Assembly (NCBI RefSeq): GCF_002043095.1 | Contig: NZ_MVOC01000005.1 | Coordinates: forward strand, 62,001-126,000 | Reading direction: 5' to 3' | Origin: Mycobacterium sp. AT1 | Lineage (GTDB): Bacteria > Actinomycetota > Actinomycetes > Mycobacteriales > Mycobacteriaceae | DNA length: 64,000 bases | In this document: positions 7,818 through 16,828 of the stretch, one piece after another | Layout of the letters: the number at the start of each line of letters is the position of its first letter | How positions within the stretch are numbered: position 1 is the stretch's first letter | Notes under the pieces: generated by a model | Databases searched by the model: none | What the model saw: the letters and a program-made list of their open reading frames with translations, nothing else | Told to the model about the DNA's origin: nothing | Program-made: the position numbers and the translations under genes

Positions 7818-10037
7818 ATGACCGAGGAGACCGACCACGGTGTCACGCGCCCCGGTATCTGCCGCATCTGCTCGGCTCACTGCGGGGTGCTCGCCACCGT
7901 CACCGACGGCAGACTCACCAAGGTCACCGGCGACCCCGACAACCCGATGTTCAAGGGCTACACCTGCGCCAAGGGCCGCGCGCTGCCCGAGATACACAAC
8001 AACCCACACCGTCTGCTGCACAGTCAGCGGCGGTGCGCGGACGGCTCGTACGAGCGTGTCGCAGCAGAGCAAGCGATGGACGAGATCGCCACCAAAATCG
8101 GCGAATTGATCGCCGAGCACGGGCCCCGCTGCGTCGCTCTCTACCTTGGCACCAACGGCCTGCCGTATCCGGCGTCGGCACTGATGGCCAACGCCTTCAC
8201 CAGGGCGCTCGAGACGCCGATGTTCTTCACCGCCAACACCATCGACCAGCCGGGCAAGCAAATCGCGCTGGCTGCCCATGGTCACTGGCTCGGCGGCGAC
8301 GTCGACTTTCACGAGGCCGACAGCTGGATGTTGATCGGTACCAACCCGTTGGTGTCCAAGGCGATTGGCATTCCTGGCCAGAATCCGGCGCAGAACCTGA
8401 AGGCCGCACTCGCCCGGGGGATGAAGCTGATCGTCGTCGACCCCCGCCGGTCGCAGACCGCTGCGCGCGCTGCGGTGCACCTACAACCCAGGCCGGGTGA
8501 AGACGCAGCCATCGTGGCGGCAATGCTCAACGTGATCATCTCAGAGGGATTGTGCGACAGCGCCTTCCTTGCCGAGAACGTCGACGGCTTCGCAGAGTTG
8601 GCCCGAGCGGTCTCCGGGTTCACCCCCGACTACGTCGCCGAACGCGCCGACGTCCCCGAGCAGCAGTTGGTCGAGGCGGCCCGACTCTTCGCCACCTACG
8701 GTGACCACCGCGGGATGGTGAACGCAGGGACCGGCGCCAACTTCGCCATGCACGGCAACCTGCTGGAGTATCTGTGCCTCTGTCTCACGACCGTCTGCGG
8801 GCGGTGGCAACGGGAGGGGCGGCGGGTGACGAGGCCCAACACGTTGATGCCCGCGTTCGCCGCGAAGGCCCAGGCCCATCCGCCCTATGAGGGTTGGGGT
8901 TACGGAGAACGGCTGCGGGTGCGCGGTCTGACCGACGCGGTGTGCGGAATGCCAACGGCCGCACTGGCCGACGAGATTCTGCTCGAGGGCGACGGTCAGG
9001 TGAAGGCGCTGATCTGCGTCGGCGGAAACCCGATGGCGGCGTGGCCCGATCAGCGCAAGACGCAACGAGCGCTGGAGAGCCTGGACCTGCTGGTCACGCT
9101 CGACACCGAGATGTCGCTGACCTCGCGCCTCGCCGACTACGTCATTGCGCCGAAGATGCAGATGGAGACCCCGGCGATGACCCAGGGCAGCGAGCTGATC
9201 AAGTTCTACGCCAGCGGCACGGGCATTCCGGCCGCCTACGGCCAGTACGCGCCGCGGCTGGTCGACCCACCCGCCGGCTCGGATCTGACCGAGGAGTGGG
9301 AGTTCTTCGTCGGACTGGCCAAACGCATGACACTCGACATGTGGTTCGTCAACTTCTTCGGTGGTGGCGGCGGACGGTTCATGGAGTCACCACCGGTCGT
9401 GCTGAACGTCAACGGGGATACCGAGATGACGACAGAGGAGCTGTTCGAGCAGATGTGTGCGAACTCGCGAATTCCGTTGGCGGAGGTGGCCGCTCATCCG
9501 CACGGCAAGATCTTCGACGTCGACGCCGTCGTCGGGGAGAAGGACACCGACTGCACGGCCCGCCTGGACGTCGGCAACGCGTATCTGCTGGCCGAGCTGG
9601 AGGCCATGTTGACCGATGACTTCAGGGCAGCGCGCAGTGAGCCCAGCTTCCCGTTCCGGTTGATTCCGCGGCGCCACGGCAGTTTCATGAACTCGTCGGG
9701 GACGGCGCTCGGCGCGTTGAATCGGGGCAAGGCGTACAACCCGGTCTACATGCATCCAGATGCGATGGCCGCCCTCGGCATCGAAGGTGGGTCCCTGGTG
9801 ACGGTCACCTCGCCGCACGACCACATCCCGAGCGTTCTTGAGGCCGACGACACGCTGCGTCACGACGTCGTCGCGATGCACCACGCCTTCGGGGGACTGG
9901 TGACCGAGGATCACGAGGTACGCGACCGGGGAAGCAACGTCGGGCGGCTGGTGCCCACCGAGACCGACTACGACCCGATCACGGGCATGCCGCGTCAAGG
10001 CAACATCCCGGTGCGCGTGACCGCGACGCCCAGCTAG
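7818..10037 (+). CDS. Molybdopterin (bis-MGD) oxidoreductase, formate dehydrogenase/DMSO reductase family
   Basis: A 739-residue protein with an N-terminal [4Fe-4S] motif (Cys15, Cys18, Cys22, Cys50), the molybdopterin domains, and a C-terminal molydopterin-dinucleotide-binding domain (HGSFMNSSGTALGALN; MHHAFGGL). There is no Tat signal, so it acts in the cytoplasm. Near the position of the Mo ligand the sequence is TIDQPGK with Asp143 and no Cys or selenocysteine, which argues against formate dehydrogenase. No iron-sulfur or membrane subunit is adjacent. Its place in an acyl-CoA cluster suggests hydroxylation, dehydrogenation or hydration of a lipid-like substrate, which is inference. It is convergent with the hydratase at 10038. 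Confidence 0.85.
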   Translation: MTEETDHGVTRPGICRICSAHCGVLATVTDGRLTKVTGDPDNPMFKGYTCAKGRALPEIHNNPHRLLHSQRRCADGSYERVAAEQAMDEIATKIGELIAEHGPRCVALYLGTNGLPYPASALMANAFTRALETPMFFTANTIDQPGKQIALAAHGHWLGGDVDFHEADSWMLIGTNPLVSKAIGIPGQNPAQNLKAALARGMKLIVVDPRRSQTAARAAVHLQPRPGEDAAIVAAMLNVIISEGLCDSAFLAENVDGFAELARAVSGFTPDYVAERADVPEQQLVEAARLFATYGDHRGMVNAGTGANFAMHGNLLEYLCLCLTTVCGRWQREGRRVTRPNTLMPAFAAKAQAHPPYEGWGYGERLRVRGLTDAVCGMPTAALADEILLEGDGQVKALICVGGNPMAAWPDQRKTQRALESLDLLVTLDTEMSLTSRLADYVIAPKMQMETPAMTQGSELIKFYASGTGIPAAYGQYAPRLVDPPAGSDLTEEWEFFVGLAKRMTLDMWFVNFFGGGGGRFMESPPVVLNVNGDTEMTTEELFEQMCANSRIPLAEVAAHPHGKIFDVDAVVGEKDTDCTARLDVGNAYLLAELEAMLTDDFRAARSEPSFPFRLIPRRHGSFMNSSGTALGALNRGKAYNPVYMHPDAMAALGIEGGSLVTVTSPHDHIPSVLEADDTLRHDVVAMHHAFGGLVTEDHEVRDRGSNVGRLVPTETDYDPITGMPRQGNIPVRVTATPS

Positions 10038-10775
10038 TCAGGTCGGCCGTTTCGCGCGGCTCATCACGCGGTCGGCGGCGGCCCAGTGGTCGTCGGACAC
10101 CCATAGCCGGGCGAACGATTCGATGGCCTCCTCGACCGTGACCCCCGCGATTACGCTCTTGATGGCGGTGACCGGTGCCGCCGTGAGCTGGCGAGCCACG
10201 GCGCGCCACTCGTCTTCGAAGGAGGCGCGGGAGACCACGACGTCCACGAGACCCACCCGGTGGGCCTCGTCGGCGTCGAGAATCCTTCCGGTTCCTGCCA
10301 GCAGCAGGGCCCGGCCCTTACCGACGAGGGCGGCGAGGCGCTCGGCGCCACCCCAAGCCGGCATGATCGCCAGCGACACCTGGTTGAAGCCGATCTTGAC
10401 GTCGTCGGCGGCCAACCGGATGTCGGCCGCGACCGCCACCTCGGCACCGCCGCCGAGGGCGTGCCCGTTCAGCGCCGCCAGGACCGGCCCGGGAAACGTG
10501 GCGATGCGATCGCAGACCCCACGCATGCGCCGCGCCATCGCCGCCGCATCAGCCTCGGTGCGCAGCGCACTGAGCTCCTTCAGGTCGCCGCCGGACACGA
10601 ACGCCTTGTCGCCTGCGCCCCTGATCACCAGCGCGCGGACGCCCGCGGCGGGGTCCAGGGCTTGGTCCAAGACGTTGTCGAGCTGATCCATCGTCTCCAG
10701 CGAGATGGCGTTGCGCGCGTGCGGACGGTCGATGGTGACGACGGCCAAACCGTCGTCGACGTCCAGGTCGACCAT
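10038..10775 (-). CDS. Enoyl-CoA hydratase/isomerase family protein
   Basis: A 245-residue crotonase. The CoA and oxyanion elements are KAFVSGGDLKEL and NGHALGGGAEVAVAADIRL; the downstream IMPAWGGAERL segment has Gly-Ala rather than a clear second glutamate, so it may be an isomerase or thioester hydrolase. The ATG at 10775 (MVDLDVDDG) fits the family N-terminus. A start at 10835 would run through two operator copies. It diverges from the acyl-CoA synthetase at 10842 across those sites and is transcribed towards the molybdopterin enzyme. Confidence 0.82.
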   Translation of the reverse strand: MVDLDVDDGLAVVTIDRPHARNAISLETMDQLDNVLDQALDPAAGVRALVIRGAGDKAFVSGGDLKELSALRTEADAAAMARRMRGVCDRIATFPGPVLAALNGHALGGGAEVAVAADIRLAADDVKIGFNQVSLAIMPAWGGAERLAALVGKGRALLLAGTGRILDADEAHRVGLVDVVVSRASFEDEWRAVARQLTAAPVTAIKSVIAGVTVEEAIESFARLWVSDDHWAAADRVMSRAKRPT

Positions 10776-10801
10776 GGTGTTCGTCCACCGTTCTCCGTTG
10801 A

Positions 10802-10840
10802 TGATATTGGCATTCTCAGTCAGGGAGAATAACATCTCCA
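10802..10840. promoter_or_regulatory. Two tandem 17-bp operators (copies B and C) in a divergent promoter
   Basis: Copy B is TGATATT-GGC-ATTCTCA at 10802-10818 and copy C is GGAGAAT-AAC-ATCTCCA at 10824-10840, 22 bases centre to centre (two helical turns). They fill the space between the divergent hydratase and acyl-CoA synthetase starts, so a bound repressor would block both promoters. They match the motif at 1474, 12434, 15201 and 22418. Confidence 0.6.
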
Positions 10841-10841
10841 C

Positions 10842-12404
10842 GTGGTCGCCCACCCGTTGCGAGTCGTCCCGTCCGAACTGGTCAAACGATACGAGGACCA
10901 GGGCTGGTGGCGGCGGGAGACCCTCGGCCACATGCTGGCGGCCGGTTTGGCGGCGAACCCCGACGTGGGTTTTCACGTGCACTCGGCCGAGCGCCCCTGG
11001 TCGGGCACCTTCGGCGACGTCGAAGCGGTGGCCCGCAGGCTGGCCGCCGGGTTGCGCGCGCGTGGAGTCGGGCCCGGTGACGTGGTGGCCATGCAGTTGC
11101 CGAACTGGATGGAGGCCGCCGCAACTTTCTGGGCAACGGCGCTGCTGGGGGCGGTCGTCGTGCCGATCGTGCACTTCTACGGCCCCAAGGAGGTTGGACA
11201 CATCCTGCGGACCTCCGCGCCCCGGGCCTTCGTCACCACCGAGCGCTTCGGTCGGATGACGTTCTCGCCCGACCTGTGCCGCGACGTGCCGATCGTCGCG
11301 CTGGTCGGCGCCGACGGCGAACGCAGCTTCGACGCATTGCTCGCCGAGGATCCGCTGGACGGAGTCGTAGCGACCGACCCGGGTGCCCCCGCGCTGATTG
11401 CGTTCACCTCCGGCACCACCCGCGACCCGAAGGGTGTCGTCCACAGCCATCAGACCCTGAGCTGCGAGACCCGCCAACTGCTGGCCTCGTACCCGCCCGA
11501 CCGCGGCAGGCAGATTACCGCGACGCCGGTTGGCCACTTCATCGGCATGGTCGGCGCCTTCTTGATCCCGGTCATCGAGGGGGCTCCGGTCGACCTGGTC
11601 GACGTCTGGGACCCGGCGAAGGTGTTGGCCCTGATGGAGTCCGACGGGTTGTCGATAGGTGGTGGTCCGCCATATTTCGTCACCAGCCTGCTGGACCACC
11701 CGGACTGCACCGACGAACATCGGCGGCTCTTCACCACCGTCGGGCTCGGCGGGTCGACCGTGCCCGCTGCGCTCACCCGACGCCTGGCGGACCTCGGCTT
11801 CTTCGTGTTCCGCTCATACGGCAGCACCGAGCATCCGTCGATTACGGGCTCGGGTGCCGGCGCGCCGGAGGACAAGCGGCTCTACACCGACGGCAATGCG
11901 CGTCCTGGGGTCGAGGTCAGGCTGGCCGACGACGGCGAGATCCTCAGCCGCGGGCCTGACCTCTGCCTGGGCTACACCGACGTCGAACTCACGGCAAGGG
12001 CCTTCGACGACGACGGCTGGTATCACACCGGGGACATTGGCGTGCTGGACGCCGACGGCTACCTGACGATCACCGACCGCGTGGCCGACGTGATCATCCG
12101 CGGCGGGGAGAACATCAGTGCCCTTGAGGTCGAGGAGGTGCTGCTCGGCATGCCCGAGGTGGTTGAGGCGGTAGTGGTGGCAGCCCCCGACGATCGGTTC
12201 GGCGAGCGCGTCGCGGCGGTACTGAGGATCCGGGCCGGTGCGGTCATGCCAACGCTGGCGGAGGTCCGCGCCCAATTCGAGGGCGCCGGTGCGGCCCGGC
12301 AGAAGTGGCCTGAGGAACTGCACGAAGCGGACGACTTCCCCCGAACGGCGAGCGGCAAGGTGCAGAAGTTCCGGGTTCGGGAGTCGCTGCGGCCTCGTGT
12401 ATGA
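10842..12404 (+). CDS. Acyl-CoA synthetase (AMP-binding, FadD-type)
   Basis: A 520-residue adenylate-forming enzyme. The phosphate loop is AFTSGTTRDPKG, followed by YGSTEHPSITG (adenine motif), YHTGDIGVLDADGYL (ribose Asp) and the C-terminal lysine in TASGKVQKF. It activates a carboxylic acid to its CoA thioester with ATP. The GTG at 10842 directly follows operator copy C; a TTG at 10857 is an alternative. It is the first gene of an operon with the amidohydrolase region downstream and is divergent from the hydratase. The substrate cannot be deduced, but FadD enzymes in such islands often activate branched or alicyclic acids. Confidence 0.87.
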   Translation: MVAHPLRVVPSELVKRYEDQGWWRRETLGHMLAAGLAANPDVGFHVHSAERPWSGTFGDVEAVARRLAAGLRARGVGPGDVVAMQLPNWMEAAATFWATALLGAVVVPIVHFYGPKEVGHILRTSAPRAFVTTERFGRMTFSPDLCRDVPIVALVGADGERSFDALLAEDPLDGVVATDPGAPALIAFTSGTTRDPKGVVHSHQTLSCETRQLLASYPPDRGRQITATPVGHFIGMVGAFLIPVIEGAPVDLVDVWDPAKVLALMESDGLSIGGGPPYFVTSLLDHPDCTDEHRRLFTTVGLGGSTVPAALTRRLADLGFFVFRSYGSTEHPSITGSGAGAPEDKRLYTDGNARPGVEVRLADDGEILSRGPDLCLGYTDVELTARAFDDDGWYHTGDIGVLDADGYLTITDRVADVIIRGGENISALEVEEVLLGMPEVVEAVVVAAPDDRFGERVAAVLRIRAGAVMPTLAEVRAQFEGAGAARQKWPEELHEADDFPRTASGKVQKFRVRESLRPRV

Positions 12405-12433
12405 CCCGGCCGACCATTGCCAGGCTGCCGCTA

Positions 12434-12450
12434 TGAGAATATGATTCTCA
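12434..12450. promoter_or_regulatory. Perfect 17-bp palindromic operator (copy D)
   Basis: TGAGAAT-ATG-ATTCTCA is perfectly symmetric apart from the three-base centre and is the best copy of the motif shared by this region. It lies 22 bases upstream of the amidohydrolase start, just before the AAGGAGAA ribosome site, so repression there would block that gene and the FadD3-like gene translationally coupled to it. Confidence 0.65.
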
Positions 12451-12472
12451 CAAACGATAAGGAGAATTCCGA

Positions 12473-13663
12473 ATGGGTCAGCTTTCGCACCGGGTCGACA
12501 TTCCTTTTCCGCTGTTCGACGCGGACAACCACCTGTACGAGCCGCCCGAGGCGCTAACCAAGTACCTGCCGAAGGAATACAAGGACGTCGTCCAGTACGT
12601 CGAGATCAACGGCCGCACCAAGATCGCGCTGCGAGGCCAGATCAGCAACTACATCCCCAATCCCACCTTTTCGGTCGTCGCCAAGCCCGGCGCCTGGGAG
12701 GAGTACTTCAAGTTCGGCAATCCCGACGGCAAGAGCAAGCGCGAACTCTTCGGTGAGCCGATGAAGGCCATCCCGGCGTTCTTCGAGCCTGCCCCCCGTC
12801 TGGAGAAGATGAACGAGCTGGGGCTCGACCGTTCGCTGATGTTCCCCACACTGGCAAGCCTCATCGAGGAACGTCTGGCTGACGACCCCGTCGCCATCCA
12901 CGTCATCGTGCACGCGCTGAACGAATGGCTGCACGAGGTGTGGGGCTTCAACTACCAGAACCGCATCTACACCACCCCGGTCATCACCCTGCCGATCGTC
13001 GAGAAGGCCATCGAGGAGCTCGAGTGGGCGGTCAAGCGCGGAGCCCGGGCGATTCTGATCCGGCCGGCCCCGGTACCCGGCTTCCGTGGCCCTCGATCGT
13101 TCGCGCTGCCCGAGTTCGACCCGTTCTGGCAGAAGTGCGTCGAGTACGACGTCTTCGTCGGGATGCACTCCAGCGACAGCGGTTACTCCCGCTACACCTC
13201 CGAGTGGGACGGCGGCGCGCAGGAGATGCTGCCGTTCCAGACCAACGCGATGTCGATCCTCAACGAATGGCGGCCGATTCAGGATGCCGTGGCGTCCTGG
13301 GTGATTCACGGCGCGCTGTTTCGGTTCCCAACGTTGAAGGTGGGCATCGTCGAGGCCGGCTCGAAGTGGATGTTCCCGCTTCTCGATTCGATGTCGGAGG
13401 TCTACAAGAAGGCTCCCGAGGCCTTCCTGGGCAACCCGATGGAGGAGATCAAGAACCGCATCTACGTCAGCCCGTTCTACGAGGAGGGCATCGACGAACT
13501 GATCAACCTGATTGGCGTCGACCAGGTGCTCTACGGGTCGGACTGGCCGCACCCCGAGGGCCTGGCCGAGCCCACCCACTACGTCACCGCCCTGGATCAC
13601 CTCTCGGTCGACGATCAGGCAAAGATCATGGGCGGCAACCTGTCCCGCCTCATCACTGCGTGA
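12473..13663 (+). CDS. Amidohydrolase-2 family protein (metal-dependent hydrolase)
   Basis: A 396-residue protein of the TIM-barrel amidohydrolase_2 family. The N-terminal FDADNHLYEPPE replaces the usual HxH with DxNxH, as in the decarboxylase/hydrolase branch (LigW- and ACMSD-like); later motifs are GMHSSDSG, VEAGSKWMFP and LYGSDWPHPEG with the conserved metal-binding Asp. The family includes C-C and C-N hydrolases and decarboxylases. The start has a clear AAGGAGAA site and the operator lies just upstream. It overlaps the next acyl-CoA synthetase by GTGA. A paralogue is encoded at 16970. Confidence 0.82.
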   Translation: MGQLSHRVDIPFPLFDADNHLYEPPEALTKYLPKEYKDVVQYVEINGRTKIALRGQISNYIPNPTFSVVAKPGAWEEYFKFGNPDGKSKRELFGEPMKAIPAFFEPAPRLEKMNELGLDRSLMFPTLASLIEERLADDPVAIHVIVHALNEWLHEVWGFNYQNRIYTTPVITLPIVEKAIEELEWAVKRGARAILIRPAPVPGFRGPRSFALPEFDPFWQKCVEYDVFVGMHSSDSGYSRYTSEWDGGAQEMLPFQTNAMSILNEWRPIQDAVASWVIHGALFRFPTLKVGIVEAGSKWMFPLLDSMSEVYKKAPEAFLGNPMEEIKNRIYVSPFYEEGIDELINLIGVDQVLYGSDWPHPEGLAEPTHYVTALDHLSVDDQAKIMGGNLSRLITA

Positions 13664-15108
13664 TCGAAGCCCACAGCTGGAATACCATCCCAGAGATGGT
13701 CGCGAGCGCAGCGGACCGTTTCGGCGATGCCGAAGCCGTCGTCGACGGTCCGCTTCGCCTCACCTTCGTCGAGCTCGTCGACCGGATCGCCCGCGCGTCG
13801 GGCGCTCTCGCCGAACTTGGCATCCGCCCGGGTGACCGCGTCGCGCTGTGGGCGCCGAACTCCGTGCACTGGATCGTGGCCGCCTTCGGCGTGACGGCGG
13901 CCGGTGGCGTCCTCGTCCCCGTCAACACGCGTTTCACCGACGGCGAGGCGGCCGACGTCATCACGCGCAGCGGGGCCAAGGCCGTCCTGGTGCGAAGGGG
14001 CTTCCTGGGCCGCGACTTCGACGTCCCTTCGGGGATTCCGGCGCTCGACGTCGAATCGGACGTCCTGGCTTCGGGCGTGCCCTACTGGTGCCCGGTGGAC
14101 GGCGCTGACATCGCCGACGTCGTCTACACGTCCGGGACCACCGGTAAGCCCAAGGGCGCCATGATGAATCACCGTCAGACGCTCCGGATGTACGAGGAAT
14201 GGGCCACGCTCGCGGACCTGCGCGAGGGCGACCGGTACCTCATGATCAACCCCTACTTTCACACCTTTGGGCTGAAGGCCGGCCTGGTGGCGTCGTTCCT
14301 GCGCGGAGCGACGATGCTGCCCGTGGCAGTGTTCGACCTCGCAGAGGTGGTCGATCTCATCGAACGCGAACGCGTCACGATGCTGCCCGGTCCGCCGACG
14401 GTCTATCACTCGCTGCTCGCAGTGGCCGACAAGACCAAACTGGCCTCGCTGCGAGCCGGGGTCACCGGAGCGTCCGACATTCCCGTCGAGCTGATCCGCC
14501 GCGTGCACGCCGAGCTTCCCTTCGAGACCATCATGACGGGATACGGCCTCACCGAGGCGGGCAACGTGACGCTGTCGCGGCCCGGCGACTCCTTCGCTGA
14601 CGTCGCCACGACGGCTGGGGTGGCCTGCGACGGAGTCGACGTGCGACTGGGCGAGGACGGCGAGGTGCTGGTCCGCGGTTACGGCGTCATGCAGGGCTAC
14701 CTCGACGACCCCGTGGCGACCGCCGAGGCGATCGACGCCCACGGCTGGTTGCGCACCGGTGACGTGGGGGAGTTCACCGAGTCGGGTCGGCTGCGCATCG
14801 TCGGGCGCAAGAAGGACATGTTCATCGTCGGGGGTTTCAACGCCTACCCGGCTGAGATCGAGGGCATTCTCGCCGAGCATCCGGCCATCGCCCAGGCGGC
14901 CGTCGTCGGAGTCCCCGACGACCGGCTGGGTCACGTGGGCAAGGCCTTCGTCGTGCTGCGCTCGGGTGGCGAACCGCCGACGGTCGAAGGCCTGCGGTGC
15001 TGGAGCCGCCAGCGAATGGCCGGCTACAAAGTCCCTCGGTATGTACAGTTCCTCGACGAGTTACCCACCAACGCCGCCGGCAAGGTGGTCAAGGATCGTC
15101 TCCGCTAG
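13660..15108 (+). CDS. Acyl-CoA synthetase, FadD3-like
   Basis: A 482-residue adenylate-forming ligase. Motifs are YTSGTTGKPKGA, GYGLTEAGN, LRTGDVGEF and the C-terminal NAAGKVVKD with the catalytic lysine. The stretch NPYFHTFGLKAG followed by GATMLPVAVFD resembles FadD3, the mycobacterial ligase that activates the steroid C/D-ring remnant HIP, so an alicyclic acid substrate is plausible. That is a resemblance, not proof; no KstR2-type box was seen here. The GTG at 13660 overlaps the amidohydrolase stop (GTGA), which indicates translational coupling; longer open frames upstream lie inside the amidohydrolase. Confidence 0.82.
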   Translation: MIEAHSWNTIPEMVASAADRFGDAEAVVDGPLRLTFVELVDRIARASGALAELGIRPGDRVALWAPNSVHWIVAAFGVTAAGGVLVPVNTRFTDGEAADVITRSGAKAVLVRRGFLGRDFDVPSGIPALDVESDVLASGVPYWCPVDGADIADVVYTSGTTGKPKGAMMNHRQTLRMYEEWATLADLREGDRYLMINPYFHTFGLKAGLVASFLRGATMLPVAVFDLAEVVDLIERERVTMLPGPPTVYHSLLAVADKTKLASLRAGVTGASDIPVELIRRVHAELPFETIMTGYGLTEAGNVTLSRPGDSFADVATTAGVACDGVDVRLGEDGEVLVRGYGVMQGYLDDPVATAEAIDAHGWLRTGDVGEFTESGRLRIVGRKKDMFIVGGFNAYPAEIEGILAEHPAIAQAAVVGVPDDRLGHVGKAFVVLRSGGEPPTVEGLRCWSRQRMAGYKVPRYVQFLDELPTNAAGKVVKDRLR

Positions 15109-15123
15109 GCGCGAGCACAGCTT

Positions 15124-15140
15124 GGAGAACAACGTTATCG
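15124..15140. promoter_or_regulatory. Degenerate 17-bp operator (copy E)
   Basis: GGAGAAC-AAC-GTTATCG has the 7-3-7 layout of the regional motif with weaker arms. It lies just after the FadD3-like stop and 61 bases before copy F, upstream of the Mce-associated genes, so it may be an auxiliary site. Confidence 0.4.
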
Positions 15141-15200
15141 CTGCAAAAAGGGCATTCTCGACGTGAAAAACTCGGGTACTGTAGATCTAGTAGGCAAAAT

Positions 15201-15217
15201 TGATAATGTCATTCTCG
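15201..15217. promoter_or_regulatory. 17-bp operator (copy F), Mce-associated gene promoter
   Basis: TGATAAT-GTC-ATTCTCG is a good copy of the shared motif, 38 bases before the chosen start of the first Mce-associated gene. The surrounding AT-rich stretch (about 15140-15210) is the likely promoter. Confidence 0.55.
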
Positions 15218-15254
15218 TATGGCAGTCACCGTGGAAGTCGAGACAGGAGGTCGG

Positions 15255-16178
15255 ATGCCGACCCCGAAGCGAGCCTCAACAGTGCTCAACGGCAAGTCTG
15301 CCGAGCACGCGATCATGACGCCGCACGATGACGACCCAACCTCTGGCGCAGAAGATCTCGCGGCGCTTGCCGACGAAGCGGAAGCCGAGGCGCTGGCGGC
15401 CGAGGCGGCCGCTGCGGCTGCTCGTGCACGCGCCCGGGCCGTGAAGCTGCGTCGACGGGCGAACACGACCACGACGACCGCAGCGTCGGTAGAAGCGCCC
15501 CCGCCCGACTCGCTCGGCGCCGTCTTCGAGACCGGGGCGACCACTCGAGAAGTGCCGACCCCGGAAACCACGGACGTCGACGAGGTGGCCGCGGACGCGC
15601 CCGAAACCCTCGAAGCATCGGAATCCCCGGAAGGGTTCGACGCCTCCGACGACACGAGGTCGGATCGTCGTCGCTTCCGCCTGCGGGCGCCCCGATTTCG
15701 AGTCACGTGGGTGGCGGCCGCGCTCGTCGTCCTGTGCACTCTGGGCTTCCTCGGAGGCTCCGGATACATGATGTGGCACCATCGCCAGGTCGTGGCGGAG
15801 CAGCAGCGCTCGGCGGAGTTCGCCGCCGCTGCCCGCCAGGGCGTCGTGACCTTGATGTCGTTGAACTTCAACAACGCGAAGGACGACGTCAAGCGGATCA
15901 TCGACAACACCACTGGCGACTTCAAGAAGGACTTCGAATCCCAGTCCGAGCAATTCGCTTCCGTGGCACAGGCTTCCAAGGTCATCACTGAGGCAACGGT
16001 TAGCGCGACGGGCGTCCAGTCGATGACCAAGGACACCGCGACCGTGCTCGTCGCGGTCACCACGCAGGTCTCCAATGCCGCCAGCAAGGAGCAGCAGCCG
16101 CGTTCCTGGCGGCTCCGGGTCGACATGGCCCGAGACGGCGGTCAACTCAAGCTGGCGAAAGTGGAGTTCGTGCCATGA
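15255..16178 (+). CDS. Mce-associated membrane protein (long N-terminal cytoplasmic region)
   Basis: A 307-residue protein. About the first 135 residues are Ala/Glu-rich and low in complexity, followed by an Arg-rich stop-transfer-like patch, one transmembrane helix (about residues 153-173, AAALVVLCTLGFLGGSGY) and an extracytoplasmic domain with the helix-plus-strand pattern of Mce-associated proteins. Such proteins are encoded with mce operons and are thought to stabilise Mce lipid importers. No yrbE or mce gene is present here. The ATG at 15255 is preferred because AGGAGG lies five bases upstream; an ATG at 15219 is in frame. It overlaps the next gene by ATGA. Confidence 0.75.
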   Translation: MPTPKRASTVLNGKSAEHAIMTPHDDDPTSGAEDLAALADEAEAEALAAEAAAAAARARARAVKLRRRANTTTTTAASVEAPPPDSLGAVFETGATTREVPTPETTDVDEVAADAPETLEASESPEGFDASDDTRSDRRRFRLRAPRFRVTWVAAALVVLCTLGFLGGSGYMMWHHRQVVAEQQRSAEFAAAARQGVVTLMSLNFNNAKDDVKRIIDNTTGDFKKDFESQSEQFASVAQASKVITEATVSATGVQSMTKDTATVLVAVTTQVSNAASKEQQPRSWRLRVDMARDGGQLKLAKVEFVP

Positions 16179-16777
16179 CTTCTGACGAAGTGGACGTCGA
16201 GGACCTCGATGTCGAGGCAGCCCAGGACGACGCGACCGATGACGTCGACGGCGCCCCTGCCTCGGAAGAGGTAGCGCCAGGACGGGGCGGGAACAGGCGC
16301 CTCGTGGTGCCAATCGTGCTCGCAGCCTTGTTGATCGGTTCCGCCGGCTTCGCCTCTTGGGTCTACCTGAACCAGTTCCAACCGGACCGGGAGACGAACG
16401 CCGTGGTGGCAGGCGATGTCGTCAAGGCAGCGAGTGACGGCTCCATCGCCATGCTGTCGTATGCGCCCGAGTCGATGGACAAGGACTTTGCGGCCGCCAA
16501 GTCGCACCTGACCGGAGACTTCCTCAACTATTACACCCAGTTCACCCACGACATAGTGACTCCCGCGGTCCAGCAGAAGTCGGTGAAAACCTCTGCGACG
16601 GTTGTGCAGTCGGCCGTCTCGGAGCTGAAGCCAGACTCGGCAGTCGTCCTGCTGTTCCTGAATCAGACGACCACCAGCAAGGAGAATCCAGCCGGTTCCT
16701 TCACCGCGAGCTCGGTGAAGGTGGGTCTCACCGATGTTGGTGGCAACTGGCTCATCTCGTCATTCGACCCCGTGTAG
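16175..16777 (+). CDS. Mce-associated membrane protein
   Basis: A 200-residue protein with an acidic cytoplasmic tail (residues 1-38), one transmembrane helix at about 42-64 and an extracytoplasmic domain containing AAKSHLTGDFLNYYTQF and a C-terminal GGNWLISSFDPV, matching the Mce-associated/Mas family layout. It is translationally coupled to the preceding gene (ATGA), as these pairs usually are. The two proteins probably act together at the cell envelope with an Mce transporter encoded elsewhere. Confidence 0.75.
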   Translation: MTSDEVDVEDLDVEAAQDDATDDVDGAPASEEVAPGRGGNRRLVVPIVLAALLIGSAGFASWVYLNQFQPDRETNAVVAGDVVKAASDGSIAMLSYAPESMDKDFAAAKSHLTGDFLNYYTQFTHDIVTPAVQQKSVKTSATVVQSAVSELKPDSAVVLLFLNQTTTSKENPAGSFTASSVKVGLTDVGGNWLISSFDPV

Positions 16778-16828
16778 ACGGCGGCATCACGGCGAGTAAC
16801 CCGGAGCCCAGGCGGGCGACCACGCTGG

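Noticed and set aside
10776..11720. Long minus-strand frame continuing upstream of the enoyl-CoA hydratase
   Set aside because: It is antisense to the acyl-CoA synthetase, has no family match and would swallow two operators; high GC creates such frames.
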